From: an uncultured bacterium
Lineage (GTDB): Bacteria; Bacillota; Clostridia; Oscillospirales; Oscillospiraceae
Direction: 5' to 3'
Assembly: GCA_946548895.1 (NCBI GenBank)
Contig: CAMNQF010000012.1
Coordinates: forward strand, 1 to 64,000
Length of the DNA stretch: 64,000 nt
Shown here: piece after piece, positions 38,098 to 46,178 of the stretch
Numbering within the stretch: position 1 is the first letter of the stretch
How the letters are laid out: each line of letters starts with the position of its first letter
The notes under the pieces: model-generated
What the model saw: the letters and a program-made list of their open reading frames with translations, nothing else
Database searches by the model: none
Told to the model about the DNA's origin: nothing
Position numbers and translations under genes: made by a program

Positions 38098-38237
38098 GGC
38101 GCGGCCTCCTTTGCTTTGCCTCCGGCGGCCCGCTTTTTCTTTGTAAAGAAAAAGCGGGGGAAAAAACTTTAGGCTGCAATGCCAAAATTGGATATGAAGG
38201 ACGGAGAGACAGCGCCCCATCCGGCGAGTCCATTATA
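38098..38237 (-). repeat. Spacer with family D repeat (copy D4)
   Basis: The hairpin CCCGCTTTTTCTTT / AAAGAAAAAGCGGG (about 38128-38158) followed on the minus strand by GGGCCGCCGG, with TAAAGTTTTTTCCC before it, is a variant family D copy. The rest of the spacer has no gene that I can support. It may end the transcript of the gene at 38858. Confidence 0.6.
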
Positions 38238-38858
38238 TCAGAATTCTGGGATGGAGGGAAGAGGGTCACCGCCACAACTGAAGGAACCCTCAAAACCCAG
38301 CTGGTCCCGTGCCGCCGAATACCAGCGCCACTCCAAAATATATCCGTCCCCGTCCGCATAGACCCGGTAGGAATCATCGAACGCATCCAGCCGGGTGGGC
38401 GCCCCATACAGTATGGTTCCATCCCAGGAGCACAGTGATTTATTCCGATCCAGAATCGGTTCACCCTGGGCGTCAAATTCAACAAAAGTATTGCGCGGGT
38501 TGACCTCCGATCTGGAACGGTCTGAGACGATGATGAATTCTGTGTATCCATAATTGTCCAGCGTGCCCCCCACCACATAGTAGAAAGAAACCCCGGATTG
38601 ATCCTGGACGGTGTGGATATAGGGGGTGTCCGCATCGAACTCCCCGGTGATTTCTGTACGGCTGCCGCCAAAGTCAAGGAAGAAACGGCCGTCCTCTTCC
38701 ACCAGCCAGCGGTCGTTGTACTGGGTGAAATCATGCTTTTGAATTGTTTCACTTAGGGTGATGTGAATATCGGAGGGGGATGTGATATAAATGATGGCCA
38801 GCCCCGCCCCAGCCGTCGCAAGGCACAGGACCGCCAGCGCCGCCGCCAGCAGCGCCAT
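38238..38858 (-). CDS. Secreted or membrane-anchored protein of unknown function, 5' end uncertain
   Basis: This 206-residue frame starts with one hydrophobic segment (MALLAAALAVLCLATAGAGL) and continues as an extracytoplasmic domain rich in aromatic and acidic residues (YNDRWLVEEDGRFFLDFGG, YYVVGGTLDNYGYTEFIIV). No family is recognised. GGGGGGAG stands about ten bases before the ATG. However, an overlapping frame from 38952 (GTG start), with DPLTEEQLVSSLRRGEL, leads into the same point. The G-runs at 38871-38876 and 38930 region could hide a frameshift that joins a cytosolic N-terminus to the helix. An AraC regulator is divergent. Confidence 0.65.
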   Translation of the reverse strand: MALLAAALAVLCLATAGAGLAIIYITSPSDIHITLSETIQKHDFTQYNDRWLVEEDGRFFLDFGGSRTEITGEFDADTPYIHTVQDQSGVSFYYVVGGTLDNYGYTEFIIVSDRSRSEVNPRNTFVEFDAQGEPILDRNKSLCSWDGTILYGAPTRLDAFDDSYRVYADGDGYILEWRWYSAARDQLGFEGSFSCGGDPLPSIPEF

Positions 38859-38934
38859 TGGCGGACAGCTCCCCCCGCCGCAGGGAGCTGACCAGTTGTT
38901 CTTCCGTCAAAGGGTCCCACCCCCCAGATTCAAA

Positions 38935-38960
38935 GTGAAAAGCGCTTTTCACCTATCATA
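38935..38960 (-). promoter_or_regulatory. -10 element with 18-bp palindrome
   Basis: Minus strand TATGAT (38955-38960, preceded by TGT) is followed at once by the perfect palindrome GTGAAAAGCGCTTTTCAC (38935-38952). A palindrome over the start of transcription is a typical repressor site. The -35 is poor. Confidence 0.55.
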
Positions 38961-39020
38961 ACACAAAAACGGTGGGTTTGGTTTCAACAAAAAGCGCCGG
39001 AGCCAAACGGTCCGCCCCGG

Positions 39021-39272
39021 AGGCGCAGGTGGTTAGGCGCAGCATTTTCAGTGTCTAGATACAAGCGGCAGCACCACTAGGAGCACCAGCGTCGAAGGCC
39101 GCACGCGCCGGAAGGTTTGTGCCCACCTTCCGTACCGGGCTCCCCCGTAAACAGGGGGTCCTTAGGGGGAAGCCCGCCTGTGGAGCTGGCCCGTCCTCTG
39201 GACCCTGCTCCACTGGGGCGGGATGCCCCCTAAGCGTGTCTTTGGTTACTTTCTGCACGAGCAGAAAGTAAC
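39021..39272 (+). repeat. Family A structured repeat, copy A2
   Basis: AGGCGCAG (twice, near 39021 and 39034), AAGCGGCAGCACCACTAGGA, GCGTCGAA, CGCACGCGCCGGAA, a CCCCC-gtaaaca-GGGGG hairpin, then the long stem CTTAGGGGGAAGCCCGCC / GGGGCGGGATGCCCCCTAAG with a GC-rich cap. It ends with GTGTCTTTG and the terminal hairpin GTTACTTTCTGC-acga-GCAGAAAGTAAC. It sits in the 38953-39379 spacer between divergent genes. Confidence 0.78.
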
Positions 39273-39338
39273 CCGCCGGAGGCCCCGGCCTCTCAAACTT
39301 TGTCTCAAAAAAGAGAGGACAGAAGCGGGTCGATGGAG

Positions 39339-39361
39339 TATACTATACCCAGTTGCGCAAC
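39339..39361 (+). promoter_or_regulatory. Promoter and palindrome before the AraC gene
   Basis: TATACT lies at about 39339-39344 as a -10, followed by the perfect palindrome GTTGCGCAAC (39352-39361), a possible autoregulatory site. The -35 (AGGACA) is weak. Confidence 0.5.
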
Positions 39362-39379
39362 AGAAAAGGAGCGAAGCAT

Positions 39380-40219
39380 ATGGAATGGATTGACCGGCTC
39401 AACCGGGCTGTGGAATACCTGGAAGAGCACCTGGAGGGTCCCGGCCTGGGGGAAGCGGCCAGAATCGCCTGCTGTTCCCCCTACCACTTCCAGCGGATGT
39501 TTTCCCTGCTGGCGGGGGTGCCGCTGTCGGAGTACATCCGCCGCCGGAGGATGTCCCGGGCGGCGGCGGACCTGCAAAACGGGGAGAAGATTTTGGACAT
39601 AGCCTTGAAATACGGCTACAGCTCGCCCACCGCCTTTAACCGGGCCTTTCAGGCGGTCCACGGCCTGCCCCCTTCGGCGGCAAAAACGCCGGGAACGGCG
39701 CTGAAAAGCTATCCGCCCCTGCGCTTCGCCATCACAGTACAAGGAGTGGAAGAAATGGAGTACCGAATCGAAAAAAGAGGCCCGTTTCGGATCTTGGGGG
39801 TGTCCGCCCCTCTGGAAAAAGACCTTGAGGAGAACTTCAAGTCCGTGCCCCAGCTGTGGGGCCGGGCGGCGGCGGACGGCACCATCCCCCGGCTGGCGGC
39901 GCTGATGGACGGAGAGCCCCGCGGGCTGCTGGGGGTGTGCGACGGCCTGGACAGCGCCAAATATTATATCGCCGTGGCCTCCTCCGCCCCCGCCGGGGAG
40001 GGGTTGGAGGAGTACACTGTCCCCGCCTTCACCTGGGCCGTGTTTCCTGGAACGGGGGAGAGCGCCGCCGCCATTCAAGCCCTGGAGCGGCGGGTGGTCA
40101 GCGAGTGGCTGCCCACCTCAGGCTATGAGTACGCCGAGGGGCCGGACGTGGAGGTCTATCTGGACTCCGGCTGTACGAAATTTGAGGTGTGGATTCCCGT
40201 GGTCAAGGCAAACGGGTAA
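39380..40219 (+). CDS. AraC-family regulator with GyrI-like effector domain
   Basis: The 279 residues have an N-terminal AraC DNA-binding domain (about 1-105; LGEAARIACCSPYHFQRMFS, DIALKYGYSSPTAFNRAFQ). A C-terminal GyrI-like/SRPBCC ligand domain covers about 125-279 (MEYRIEKRGPFRILG, FTWAVFPGTGES, EVYLDSGCTKFEVWIPV). This Rob/SoxS-like arrangement typically senses small hydrophobic compounds and controls efflux or stress genes. AAAGGAG sets the ATG at 39380. Targets may include the divergent unknown gene. A perfect terminator follows. Confidence 0.93.
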   Translation: MEWIDRLNRAVEYLEEHLEGPGLGEAARIACCSPYHFQRMFSLLAGVPLSEYIRRRRMSRAAADLQNGEKILDIALKYGYSSPTAFNRAFQAVHGLPPSAAKTPGTALKSYPPLRFAITVQGVEEMEYRIEKRGPFRILGVSAPLEKDLEENFKSVPQLWGRAAADGTIPRLAALMDGEPRGLLGVCDGLDSAKYYIAVASSAPAGEGLEEYTVPAFTWAVFPGTGESAAAIQALERRVVSEWLPTSGYEYAEGPDVEVYLDSGCTKFEVWIPVVKANG

Positions 40220-40221
40220 AA

Positions 40222-40256
40222 GAAAGCCCGCACGGCGCAAGCCGTGCGGGCTTTTT
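40222..40256. terminator. Bidirectional terminator between AraC and CoA-transferase genes
   Basis: AAGCCCGCACGGC-gcaa-GCCGTGCGGGCTTTTT is a 13-bp stem with T's on plus and A's on the other side, ending both convergent genes. Confidence 0.92.
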
Positions 40257-40265
40257 GGGTATGTA

Positions 40266-41606
40266 TTACCGCTTGTTGCTCCTGCGCCAGATGCCCATTT
40301 TCTCCGCGCTGGCGATGAGCTCCTCCCGGAAGTCCGGGTGGGCGATGCCGATGATGCCCGCCGCCCGCTCCCAGGTGGACAGCCCCTTCAGGTTCACCAT
40401 GCCGTACTCGGTCACCAGGTACTGCACGCAGGACCGGGGGTCGGTGGCGATGGAGCCCTGGGTCAGGGTGGGCACGATGCGGCTCTTCACCGTGCCGTCC
40501 TTGCCGGTGACGGTGGAGGACAGGCAGATGAAGCTCTTGCCGCCGTGGGACAGGTACGCGCCCATGACGAAGTCCAGCTGGCCGCCGGTGCCGGAAATGT
40601 GCTTCAAACCCGCCGACTCCGCGTTCACCTGGCCGAACAGGTCCAGGTCAATGGCGTTATTGATGGAGATGAAGTTGTCCAGCTGGGCCAGCACCCGCAC
40701 GTCGTTGGTGTAGTCCACCGGGGCCGCCATCACGTCCGGGTTGCGGTCCACGTAGTCGTACAGCTTCTGGGTGCCCGCCGCGAAGGCGTACACCTGACGG
40801 CCCTTGTCCAGGTTCTTCCGCCTGCCGGTGATCTTGCCAGCCAGGGCGATGTCCACAAAGCCGTCCACGTACATCTCGGTGTGGACCCCCAGGTCGGTGA
40901 GGTCGGACTGGGCGATCATGGAGCCCACCGCGTTGGGCATACCGCCGATCCCCAGCTGGAGACAGGCCCCGTTGGGAATCTGAGGCACGATGAGGTTGGC
41001 CACCGCCTTGTCCACCTCCGACGGCTCGCCGCCCCCGCCCAGCTGGGCCACGGGGGGATTGTCCCCCTCCACCACGTAGTCAACATCTTTGATGTTGATC
41101 TCGCTGCCGGTGAGGCCGTACACCCAGGGCATATTCTGGTTGACCTCCACGATGATGGTCTTGGCCTTGTCCATCATGTCCGCCAGGTGGGAGGCCGCCA
41201 AGGCAAAGCTGAAGTTGCCGTGGGCGTCCATAGGGGTGGTCTGCACCATCACCACGTCCACGTCCACGTTCTCCCGGTAGAACCGGGGCAGCTCGGAGTA
41301 GCGGATGGGGGCGAAAAAGCCCATGCCCTTGGAGATGATCTTGCGGTCCACCCCGGAGCAGTGCCAGGAGTTCCAGGTGAAGTGCTCCCCGGCGTCGTCC
41401 GCCTTGCAGATCTCGGGCATCCACATGGTGACGCCCCCCCGCACCTTTACGTCAAACAGCTCGTCCTTGCGGGCGGCCAGGGCCCTGTCCAGGGCCACGG
41501 GGTGGTTGGTGCACCAGGTGTAGTCCACCCAGTCGCCGGACTTGACCACCTTCACCGCTTCCTCAGCGGTGGTGAGTTTTTCCTTATAAAGTGCCTGGTA
41601 GTCCAT
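40266..41606 (-). CDS. Acyl-CoA:acetate CoA-transferase (butyryl-CoA type)
   Basis: This 446-residue CoA-transferase is of the acetyl-CoA hydrolase/transferase family. Motifs [34 protein letters not shown] (with the glutamate that forms the CoA thioester) and [20 protein letters not shown] match the butyryl-CoA:acetate CoA-transferase / 4-hydroxybutyrate CoA-transferase group. It would swap CoA between butyryl- (or 4-hydroxybutyryl-) CoA and acetate, the last step of butyrate formation. It follows the thiolase gene by 15 bases, so they form one operon. The exact acyl substrate is not settled by sequence. Confidence 0.88.
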   Translation of the reverse strand: MDYQALYKEKLTTAEEAVKVVKSGDWVDYTWCTNHPVALDRALAARKDELFDVKVRGGVTMWMPEICKADDAGEHFTWNSWHCSGVDRKIISKGMGFFAPIRYSELPRFYRENVDVDVVMVQTTPMDAHGNFSFALAASHLADMMDKAKTIIVEVNQNMPWVYGLTGSEINIKDVDYVVEGDNPPVAQLGGGGEPSEVDKAVANLIVPQIPNGACLQLGIGGMPNAVGSMIAQSDLTDLGVHTEMYVDGFVDIALAGKITGRRKNLDKGRQVYAFAAGTQKLYDYVDRNPDVMAAPVDYTNDVRVLAQLDNFISINNAIDLDLFGQVNAESAGLKHISGTGGQLDFVMGAYLSHGGKSFICLSSTVTGKDGTVKSRIVPTLTQGSIATDPRSCVQYLVTEYGMVNLKGLSTWERAAGIIGIAHPDFREELIASAEKMGIWRRSNKR

Positions 41607-41621
41607 ATCAGACCCCTATTT

Positions 41622-42881
41622 TCAGCACTTCTCGAAGATAGTGGCGACACCCATGCCGCCGCCGATGCACAGGGTGGCCAGGCCGCGCTTGGCCTCGGGA
41701 CGCTTGGCCATCTCGTGGAGCAGGGTGACGATGATCCGCGCGCCGGAGGCGCCCACGGGGTGGCCCAGGGAGATGGCGCCGCCGTTGACGTTGACCTTGC
41801 TCATGTCGAAGTCCAGCTCACGGGCCACAGCGATGGACTGGGCGGCAAAGGCCTCGTTGGCCTCCACCAGGTCCATGTCCTGGATGGTGAGGTTGGCCTT
41901 GGCCATGGCGTCCCGGGAGGCGGGCACCGGGCCCACGCCCATGATCTTGGGGTCCACGCCGCCGTGGCCCCAGCTCACCAGCTTGGCCATGGGCTTCAGG
42001 CCGTACTTCGCCACCGCCTCGCCGGAGGCCAGCACGATGGCGGCCGCGCCGTCGTTGATGCCGGAGGCGTTGGCGGCGGTGACCCGCTGGACGTGCTTCT
42101 TGGTGTCGGCCTCGTGGACCTTGGTCACCTCGAAGGTGTGGACCACCTCGTCCTCAACGCCCTCGGGACCCACGGGGAACGCGCCGCGCAGCTTGGCGAT
42201 GCTCTCGGTGGTGACGCCCGCCTTGGGGAACTCGTCCACCTTGAACTCCACCATTTCCTTCTTCTTCTTAATCATCACGGGGACGATCTCGTCGTCGAAC
42301 TTGCCGGCCTTCTGGGCGGCCTCGGTCTTCTGCTGGGAGGAGGCGGCAAAGGCGTCCAGCTCCTCGCGGGTGATGCCCCAGATGTCGCAGATGTTCTCGG
42401 CGGTGGTGCCCATGTGGTAGTTGTTGTAGGCGTCCCACAGGCCGTCCTTAATCATGGTGTCCACCAGCTTCTTATCGCCCATGCGGGCGCCCCAGCGGGC
42501 GTCCAGGGAGGCAAAGGGGGCCGCGCTCATGTTCTCGGTGCCGCCGCACACCACGATCTCCGCGTCGCCGGAGCGGATGGCGCGGCCCGCCTCGATGACG
42601 GACTTCATGCCGGAGCCGCACACCATGCCCACGGTGTAGGCGGGGATGCTGTAGGGAATGCCGGCCTTGATGGCCACCTGGCGGGCGGGGTTCTGGCCCT
42701 GGGCGGCGGTCAGGATGCAGCCGAACATGACCTCGTCCACCTGCTCGGGCTTCACGTTGGCCCGCTTCAGGGCTTCCTTCACCACGACGGCGCCCAGGTC
42801 GGTGGCGGGGGTGTCCTTCAGGCTTCCGCCAAAGGAGCCCACCGCGGTACGGCAGCAGCTGACCACGTACAGATCTTTCAT
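41622..42881 (-). CDS. thlA: Acetyl-CoA acetyltransferase (thiolase)
   Basis: Thiolase condenses two acetyl-CoA to acetoacetyl-CoA, the entry to butyrate synthesis. The 419 residues have VVVSCCRTAVGSFGG-like N-terminus, the acyl-binding cysteine in YTVGMVCGSGMKSV, the GGTENMSAAPF loop, the VNVNGGAISLGHPVGASG block with the catalytic histidine, and the C-terminal LCIGGGMGVATIFEKC with the second active cysteine. It is first in the operon with the CoA-transferase. A promoter with two near-identical palindromes stands upstream, indicating regulation. Confidence 0.96.
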   Translation of the reverse strand: MKDLYVVSCCRTAVGSFGGSLKDTPATDLGAVVVKEALKRANVKPEQVDEVMFGCILTAAQGQNPARQVAIKAGIPYSIPAYTVGMVCGSGMKSVIEAGRAIRSGDAEIVVCGGTENMSAAPFASLDARWGARMGDKKLVDTMIKDGLWDAYNNYHMGTTAENICDIWGITREELDAFAASSQQKTEAAQKAGKFDDEIVPVMIKKKKEMVEFKVDEFPKAGVTTESIAKLRGAFPVGPEGVEDEVVHTFEVTKVHEADTKKHVQRVTAANASGINDGAAAIVLASGEAVAKYGLKPMAKLVSWGHGGVDPKIMGVGPVPASRDAMAKANLTIQDMDLVEANEAFAAQSIAVARELDFDMSKVNVNGGAISLGHPVGASGARIIVTLLHEMAKRPEAKRGLATLCIGGGMGVATIFEKC

Positions 42882-42928
42882 GGGAATCGACCTCCAAAAA
42901 ATAAAATGATTTGTTGGACCCTATGTTC

Positions 42929-42992
42929 GTTAGAATTCTGACATTGTTAGAATTCTAACTATCATTATAAACAGGTGGGACCAAAATTGCAA
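42929..42992 (-). promoter_or_regulatory. Promoter and double operator of the thiolase operon
   Basis: Minus strand TTGCAA (42987-42992), 17 bases, TATAAT (42964-42969). Just downstream are two palindromes: GTTAGAATTCTAAC (42946-42959, perfect) and GTTAGAATTCTGAC (42929-42942, one mismatch), 17 bases apart. Such paired 14-bp sites fit a TetR- or MarR-type repressor that blocks the early transcript. Confidence 0.8.
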
Positions 42993-43026
42993 CAGGCAAT
43001 CAGACTTTTTCGCCCAAAATTTCGGG

Positions 43027-43172
43027 GGCCTTCCTTTTTTCTTTGTAAAGAAAAAAGGAAGCGAAAAAAGAAACGTTTAATCCGTTTCCATCGTGGGCAG
43101 TAAACCGTCACGTTACGCCGGCCACGCGGTCTCAAGTCCTTTTTGGTTCTTTTTCTTTCAAGAAAAAGAACA
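43027..43172. repeat. Two family D repeats facing each other (D5, D6)
   Basis: D5 (about 43029-43078, minus strand) has CCTTCCTTTTTTCTTT / AAAGAAAAAAGGAAG and GCGAAAAAAGAAAC. D6 (about 43138-43172, plus strand) has CTTTTTGGTTCTTTTTC / GAAAAAGAAC. The pair lies between the thiolase promoter and the end of the P-type ATPase gene and may end its transcript. Confidence 0.65.
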
Positions 43173-43176
43173 GACT

Positions 43177-45801
43177 TTACCGGGCGCGGCGGACCGCCTT
43201 TTCAATCTCGCACACCGCCAGCGGCGTGAGGGACAGAGCCAGCACCACCAGCCACTCCACAGGGTTGAGCGCGCACACCTGGAACACCGCCTGAAGCGGG
43301 GGAACCAGAAGCACCGCCAATTGCAGGGCCATGCCCACCAGGAAGGCCTTGTTCATGGCAGGGTTGGTCAGCAGGCCGATGTGGGCGATGGACTGGGTTT
43401 CGCTGCGCACGTCGTAGGCGTGGAACAGCTGGCAGAAGGTGAGGGTGGCGAACGCCATGGTGTTGGCGGTGGCGTCCGCCAGGGTGGGGTCGCTGAGGAC
43501 GTACTCCCCCAGCCAGTAGGCCCCCAGGGTCAGCAGGCCCACCATCAGCCCCTGCCAGGCCAGCCGGATGGAAAACCGCTTGGTGAACAGCGGCTCCGAC
43601 GCGGCCCGGGGCTTCTCCTCCATCACAGACGGCTCCACCGGCTCCATCCCCAGGGCCAGGGCAGGGAGGGAGTCCGTCACCAGGTTCAGCCACAGCAGCT
43701 GCACCGCCACCAGGGGGGGCTGGTGGAAGTTGAACAGGGTGGCCAGAAACAGCGTCACGATCTCCCCGATGTTGCAGGACAGCAGGTAGTGGATGGCCTT
43801 CTTGATGTTGGAGTAGATCCCCCGGCCCTGCTCCACCGCCTTGACGATGGTGGCGAAGTTGTCGTCGGTGAGAATCATGTCCGCCGCGCCCTTGGCCACG
43901 TCGGTGCCCGTGATCCCCATGGCGCAGCCGATGTCCGCCACCTTCAGCGCCGGGGCGTCGTTCACCCCGTCCCCCGTCATGGCCACCACCATGCCCTTCT
44001 TCTGCCACGCCTTCACAATGCGCATTTTGTGCTCCGGCGTCACCCGGGCGTACACCGCGAATTTGTCCACGTCCTGCTCCAGCAGCTCCTGGGGCATGAA
44101 GTCCAGGTCCTCCCCCGTCACGGCCAGGTCCCCGGGCCGGAAGATATCCAGCTCTTTGGCGATGGCCACGGCGGTGAGCTTGTGGTCCCCGGTAATCATC
44201 ACCGGCCGGATGCCCGCCCCGTAGCACTGGGCCACCGCGTCCTTTACCTCCATCCGGGGCGGGTCGATCATGCCCACCAGCCCCGCGAAGGTCAGCCCCG
44301 CTTCCAGCTCCTGGCTGGTGGGCTCCCCCGCGGGCAGCGTTTCGATATCCTTATACCCGCAGGCCAGCACCCGCAGGGCCTGCTCCGCCATGGCGGCGTT
44401 GGCGTTCTCCACGTCCCGGGCCAGGGAGGCGGTGAGCGGCACCGCCGACCCCGCCAGAATGTGGGTGCACCGGGACAGCAGCACGTCCGGCGCCCCCTTT
44501 ACCATCACCCGGTACCTCCCGCCGGGCAGGGGGTGGACGGTGCTCATCAGCTTGCGGTCCGAGTCGAAGGGCAGCTCCGCCACCCGGGGCAGCTCCCGCT
44601 CCAGGGCGTTTTTGTCCAGCCCCTCCAGCAGGGCCGCGTCCACAAAGGCCGTCTCCGTGGGGTCGCCGGCGGTCCTGGGCTTGCCGTCCTCCCCGGCGGA
44701 CAGCACCGTGTCGTTGCACAGCGCACCGATGGTCAGCACATCCCGGCGGTGCCGGTCCCCGGAGCTCCACACCTGAGTGACGGTCATGCGGTTCATGGTC
44801 AGGGTGCCCGTCTTGTCCGAGCAGATCACCCCGGCGCAGCCCAGCGTCTCCACCGCCGGCAGCTTCTTCACAATGGCGTTGTGCTTTACCATCCGCTGCA
44901 CCCCCAGGGCCAGCACGATGGTGACGATGGCCGGCAGGCCCTCCGGAATGGCGGCCACCGCCAGGGACACGGCGGCCATCAGCATCTCCAGAATGGGCCG
45001 GTGGTACAGCATACCCACCCCGAACATCACCGCGCACACCGCCAGGCACACGAAGGACAGGGTCTTCGAGATCTCCGCCAGCTTCCGCTGGAGGGGGGTG
45101 GAGGCGTCCTCCTCCCCCATGAGCATCCCGGCGATGCGGCCCACCTCGGTGTCCATGCCGGTGGCGGTGACGGCGCATACCGCCCGCCCGTTGGTAATCA
45201 CTGTGGACGAGATCACCATATTGCTCCGGTCGCCCAGGGCGGTCCCCTCGGGCAGGACCGCGTCCGCCCGCTTCTCCACCGGGACGGACTCGCCCGTCAT
45301 GGCGGACTCGTCCGCCTTCAGGTTGGCGCACTCCAGAATCCGGGCGTCGGCGGGCACCAGGTCCCCCGCCTCCAGCACGATGATGTCCCCGGGCACCAGG
45401 GCGTCCGTCTCCAGGCGGACCTGTTCCCCGCCCCGGACCACCTTGGCCAGCGGCGCTGACATCTTCTGCAGGGCCTCCAGCGCCTTTTCCGCGCTGTCCT
45501 CCTGGGAGATGGAGATGCAGGCGTTCACCACCACAATCACCAGGATGATGACCGCCTCCACCCAGTCCTCCCCCCCGGAGGACAGCAGCGACAGCGCCGC
45601 CGCCGCCAGCAGCACCAGAATCATGGGGTCCCGCAGCTGGTCCAGGAAACGGGCCCAAAGGGGCTTTTTCGCCGCCCCCGCCAGCTTGTTGGGGCCGTAC
45701 TTCTCCAGCCGCTCCTCCGCCTTCCGGGGGGAGAGGCCGGAGCGGCTGGTCCCCAGTTCGCTGAGGGTCTGGGCGGGGGTCTTGGCGTACCATTGGCTCA
45801 T
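43177..45801 (-). CDS. P-type cation ATPase (Ca2+/Mn2+, PacL/YoaB type)
   Basis: This 874-residue P2A ATPase exports divalent cations using ATP. It has the N-terminal cation-ATPase domain, actuator loop with MTGESVPVEK, the M4 site IPEGLPAIVTIVL, the phosphorylation motif CSDKTGTLT, and the ATP-binding KGAPDVLL. The hinge is MTGDGVNDAPAL, and M6 is NLVTDSLPALALGMEP, in which N-x-x-x-D is kept. The close relatives are calcium pumps, but the leader carries a yybP-ykoY riboswitch, which senses Mn2+. I therefore infer manganese export (or mixed Mn/Ca). AAAGGAG precedes the ATG at 45801. It is a single-gene unit. Confidence 0.93.
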   Translation of the reverse strand: MSQWYAKTPAQTLSELGTSRSGLSPRKAEERLEKYGPNKLAGAAKKPLWARFLDQLRDPMILVLLAAAALSLLSSGGEDWVEAVIILVIVVVNACISISQEDSAEKALEALQKMSAPLAKVVRGGEQVRLETDALVPGDIIVLEAGDLVPADARILECANLKADESAMTGESVPVEKRADAVLPEGTALGDRSNMVISSTVITNGRAVCAVTATGMDTEVGRIAGMLMGEEDASTPLQRKLAEISKTLSFVCLAVCAVMFGVGMLYHRPILEMLMAAVSLAVAAIPEGLPAIVTIVLALGVQRMVKHNAIVKKLPAVETLGCAGVICSDKTGTLTMNRMTVTQVWSSGDRHRRDVLTIGALCNDTVLSAGEDGKPRTAGDPTETAFVDAALLEGLDKNALERELPRVAELPFDSDRKLMSTVHPLPGGRYRVMVKGAPDVLLSRCTHILAGSAVPLTASLARDVENANAAMAEQALRVLACGYKDIETLPAGEPTSQELEAGLTFAGLVGMIDPPRMEVKDAVAQCYGAGIRPVMITGDHKLTAVAIAKELDIFRPGDLAVTGEDLDFMPQELLEQDVDKFAVYARVTPEHKMRIVKAWQKKGMVVAMTGDGVNDAPALKVADIGCAMGITGTDVAKGAADMILTDDNFATIVKAVEQGRGIYSNIKKAIHYLLSCNIGEIVTLFLATLFNFHQPPLVAVQLLWLNLVTDSLPALALGMEPVEPSVMEEKPRAASEPLFTKRFSIRLAWQGLMVGLLTLGAYWLGEYVLSDPTLADATANTMAFATLTFCQLFHAYDVRSETQSIAHIGLLTNPAMNKAFLVGMALQLAVLLVPPLQAVFQVCALNPVEWLVVLALSLTPLAVCEIEKAVRRAR

Positions 45802-45880
45802 GGTCCAACAACTCCTTTTCTGTACCTCTAAACTATACTATTTTTTGGGGTCGAATGGTAGGGGAAGGGGACAAGCAAAG

Positions 45881-45921
45881 AAAAAAGACCTATCCACAGC
45901 GTTCAGCTGTGGATAGGTCTT
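45881..45921 (-). terminator. Riboswitch expression-platform terminator
   Basis: Minus strand AAGACCTATCCACAGC-tgaac-GCTGTGGATAGGTCTT followed by TTTTC is a perfect 16-bp terminator. Its 5' arm contains CCTATCC, which is also the 3' strand of the riboswitch P1 stem, so the two are mutually exclusive. Confidence 0.9.
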
Positions 45922-46090
45922 ACCGTTTCAGGCTAAACCAGAGGATGACCCTCTTGCTGTTGGCGTTAGCCGCGGCGGCGGCGCAAGGCCCGCTGGACTG
46001 CGCTTCCCTGCCCCGCCCTTCCCCGCGATGCCTGAAGGCCGGCTCCGCGGGGACCTCAATTGGGTCCGCCGGTTACTCCCCTATCACATT
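45911..46090 (-). ncRNA. yybP-ykoY (manganese) riboswitch
   Basis: The RNA reads on the minus strand from about 46090. P1 and the first internal loop are GATAGG then GGAGTAACC (46071-46085). The 3' side is GGTAAGA then CCTATCC (45911-45925 region). GGGGAGUA opposite AAGACC is the conserved core of the yybP-ykoY family, in which the loop pair binds Mn2+. A second loop may be CGGCTAACGCC near 45963-45977. If Mn2+ holds P1 closed, CCTATCC cannot enter the terminator, so the ATPase is switched on. The family is known to control Mn exporters including P-type ATPases. Confidence 0.88.
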
Positions 46091-46096
46091 GGAAAG

Positions 46097-46125
46097 ATCA
46101 TAGCAGATATGGGGGCGGCTGTCAA
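46097..46125 (-). promoter_or_regulatory. Promoter of the riboswitch-ATPase transcript
   Basis: Minus strand TTGACA (46120-46125), 17 bases, TATGAT (46097-46102), in the 377-base spacer after prsA. Confidence 0.9.
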
Positions 46126-46178
46126 GGGGGCGCTTGGACAATTTCCGCGCCCTGTCAACCGCGCCCTGGGCGGGGGGC

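Noticed and set aside
45885-45921. Two TATCCACAG sequences in inverted order, looking like DnaA boxes
   Set aside because: They are the two arms of the riboswitch terminator hairpin; there is no cluster of further boxes or AT-rich DNA typical of an origin.
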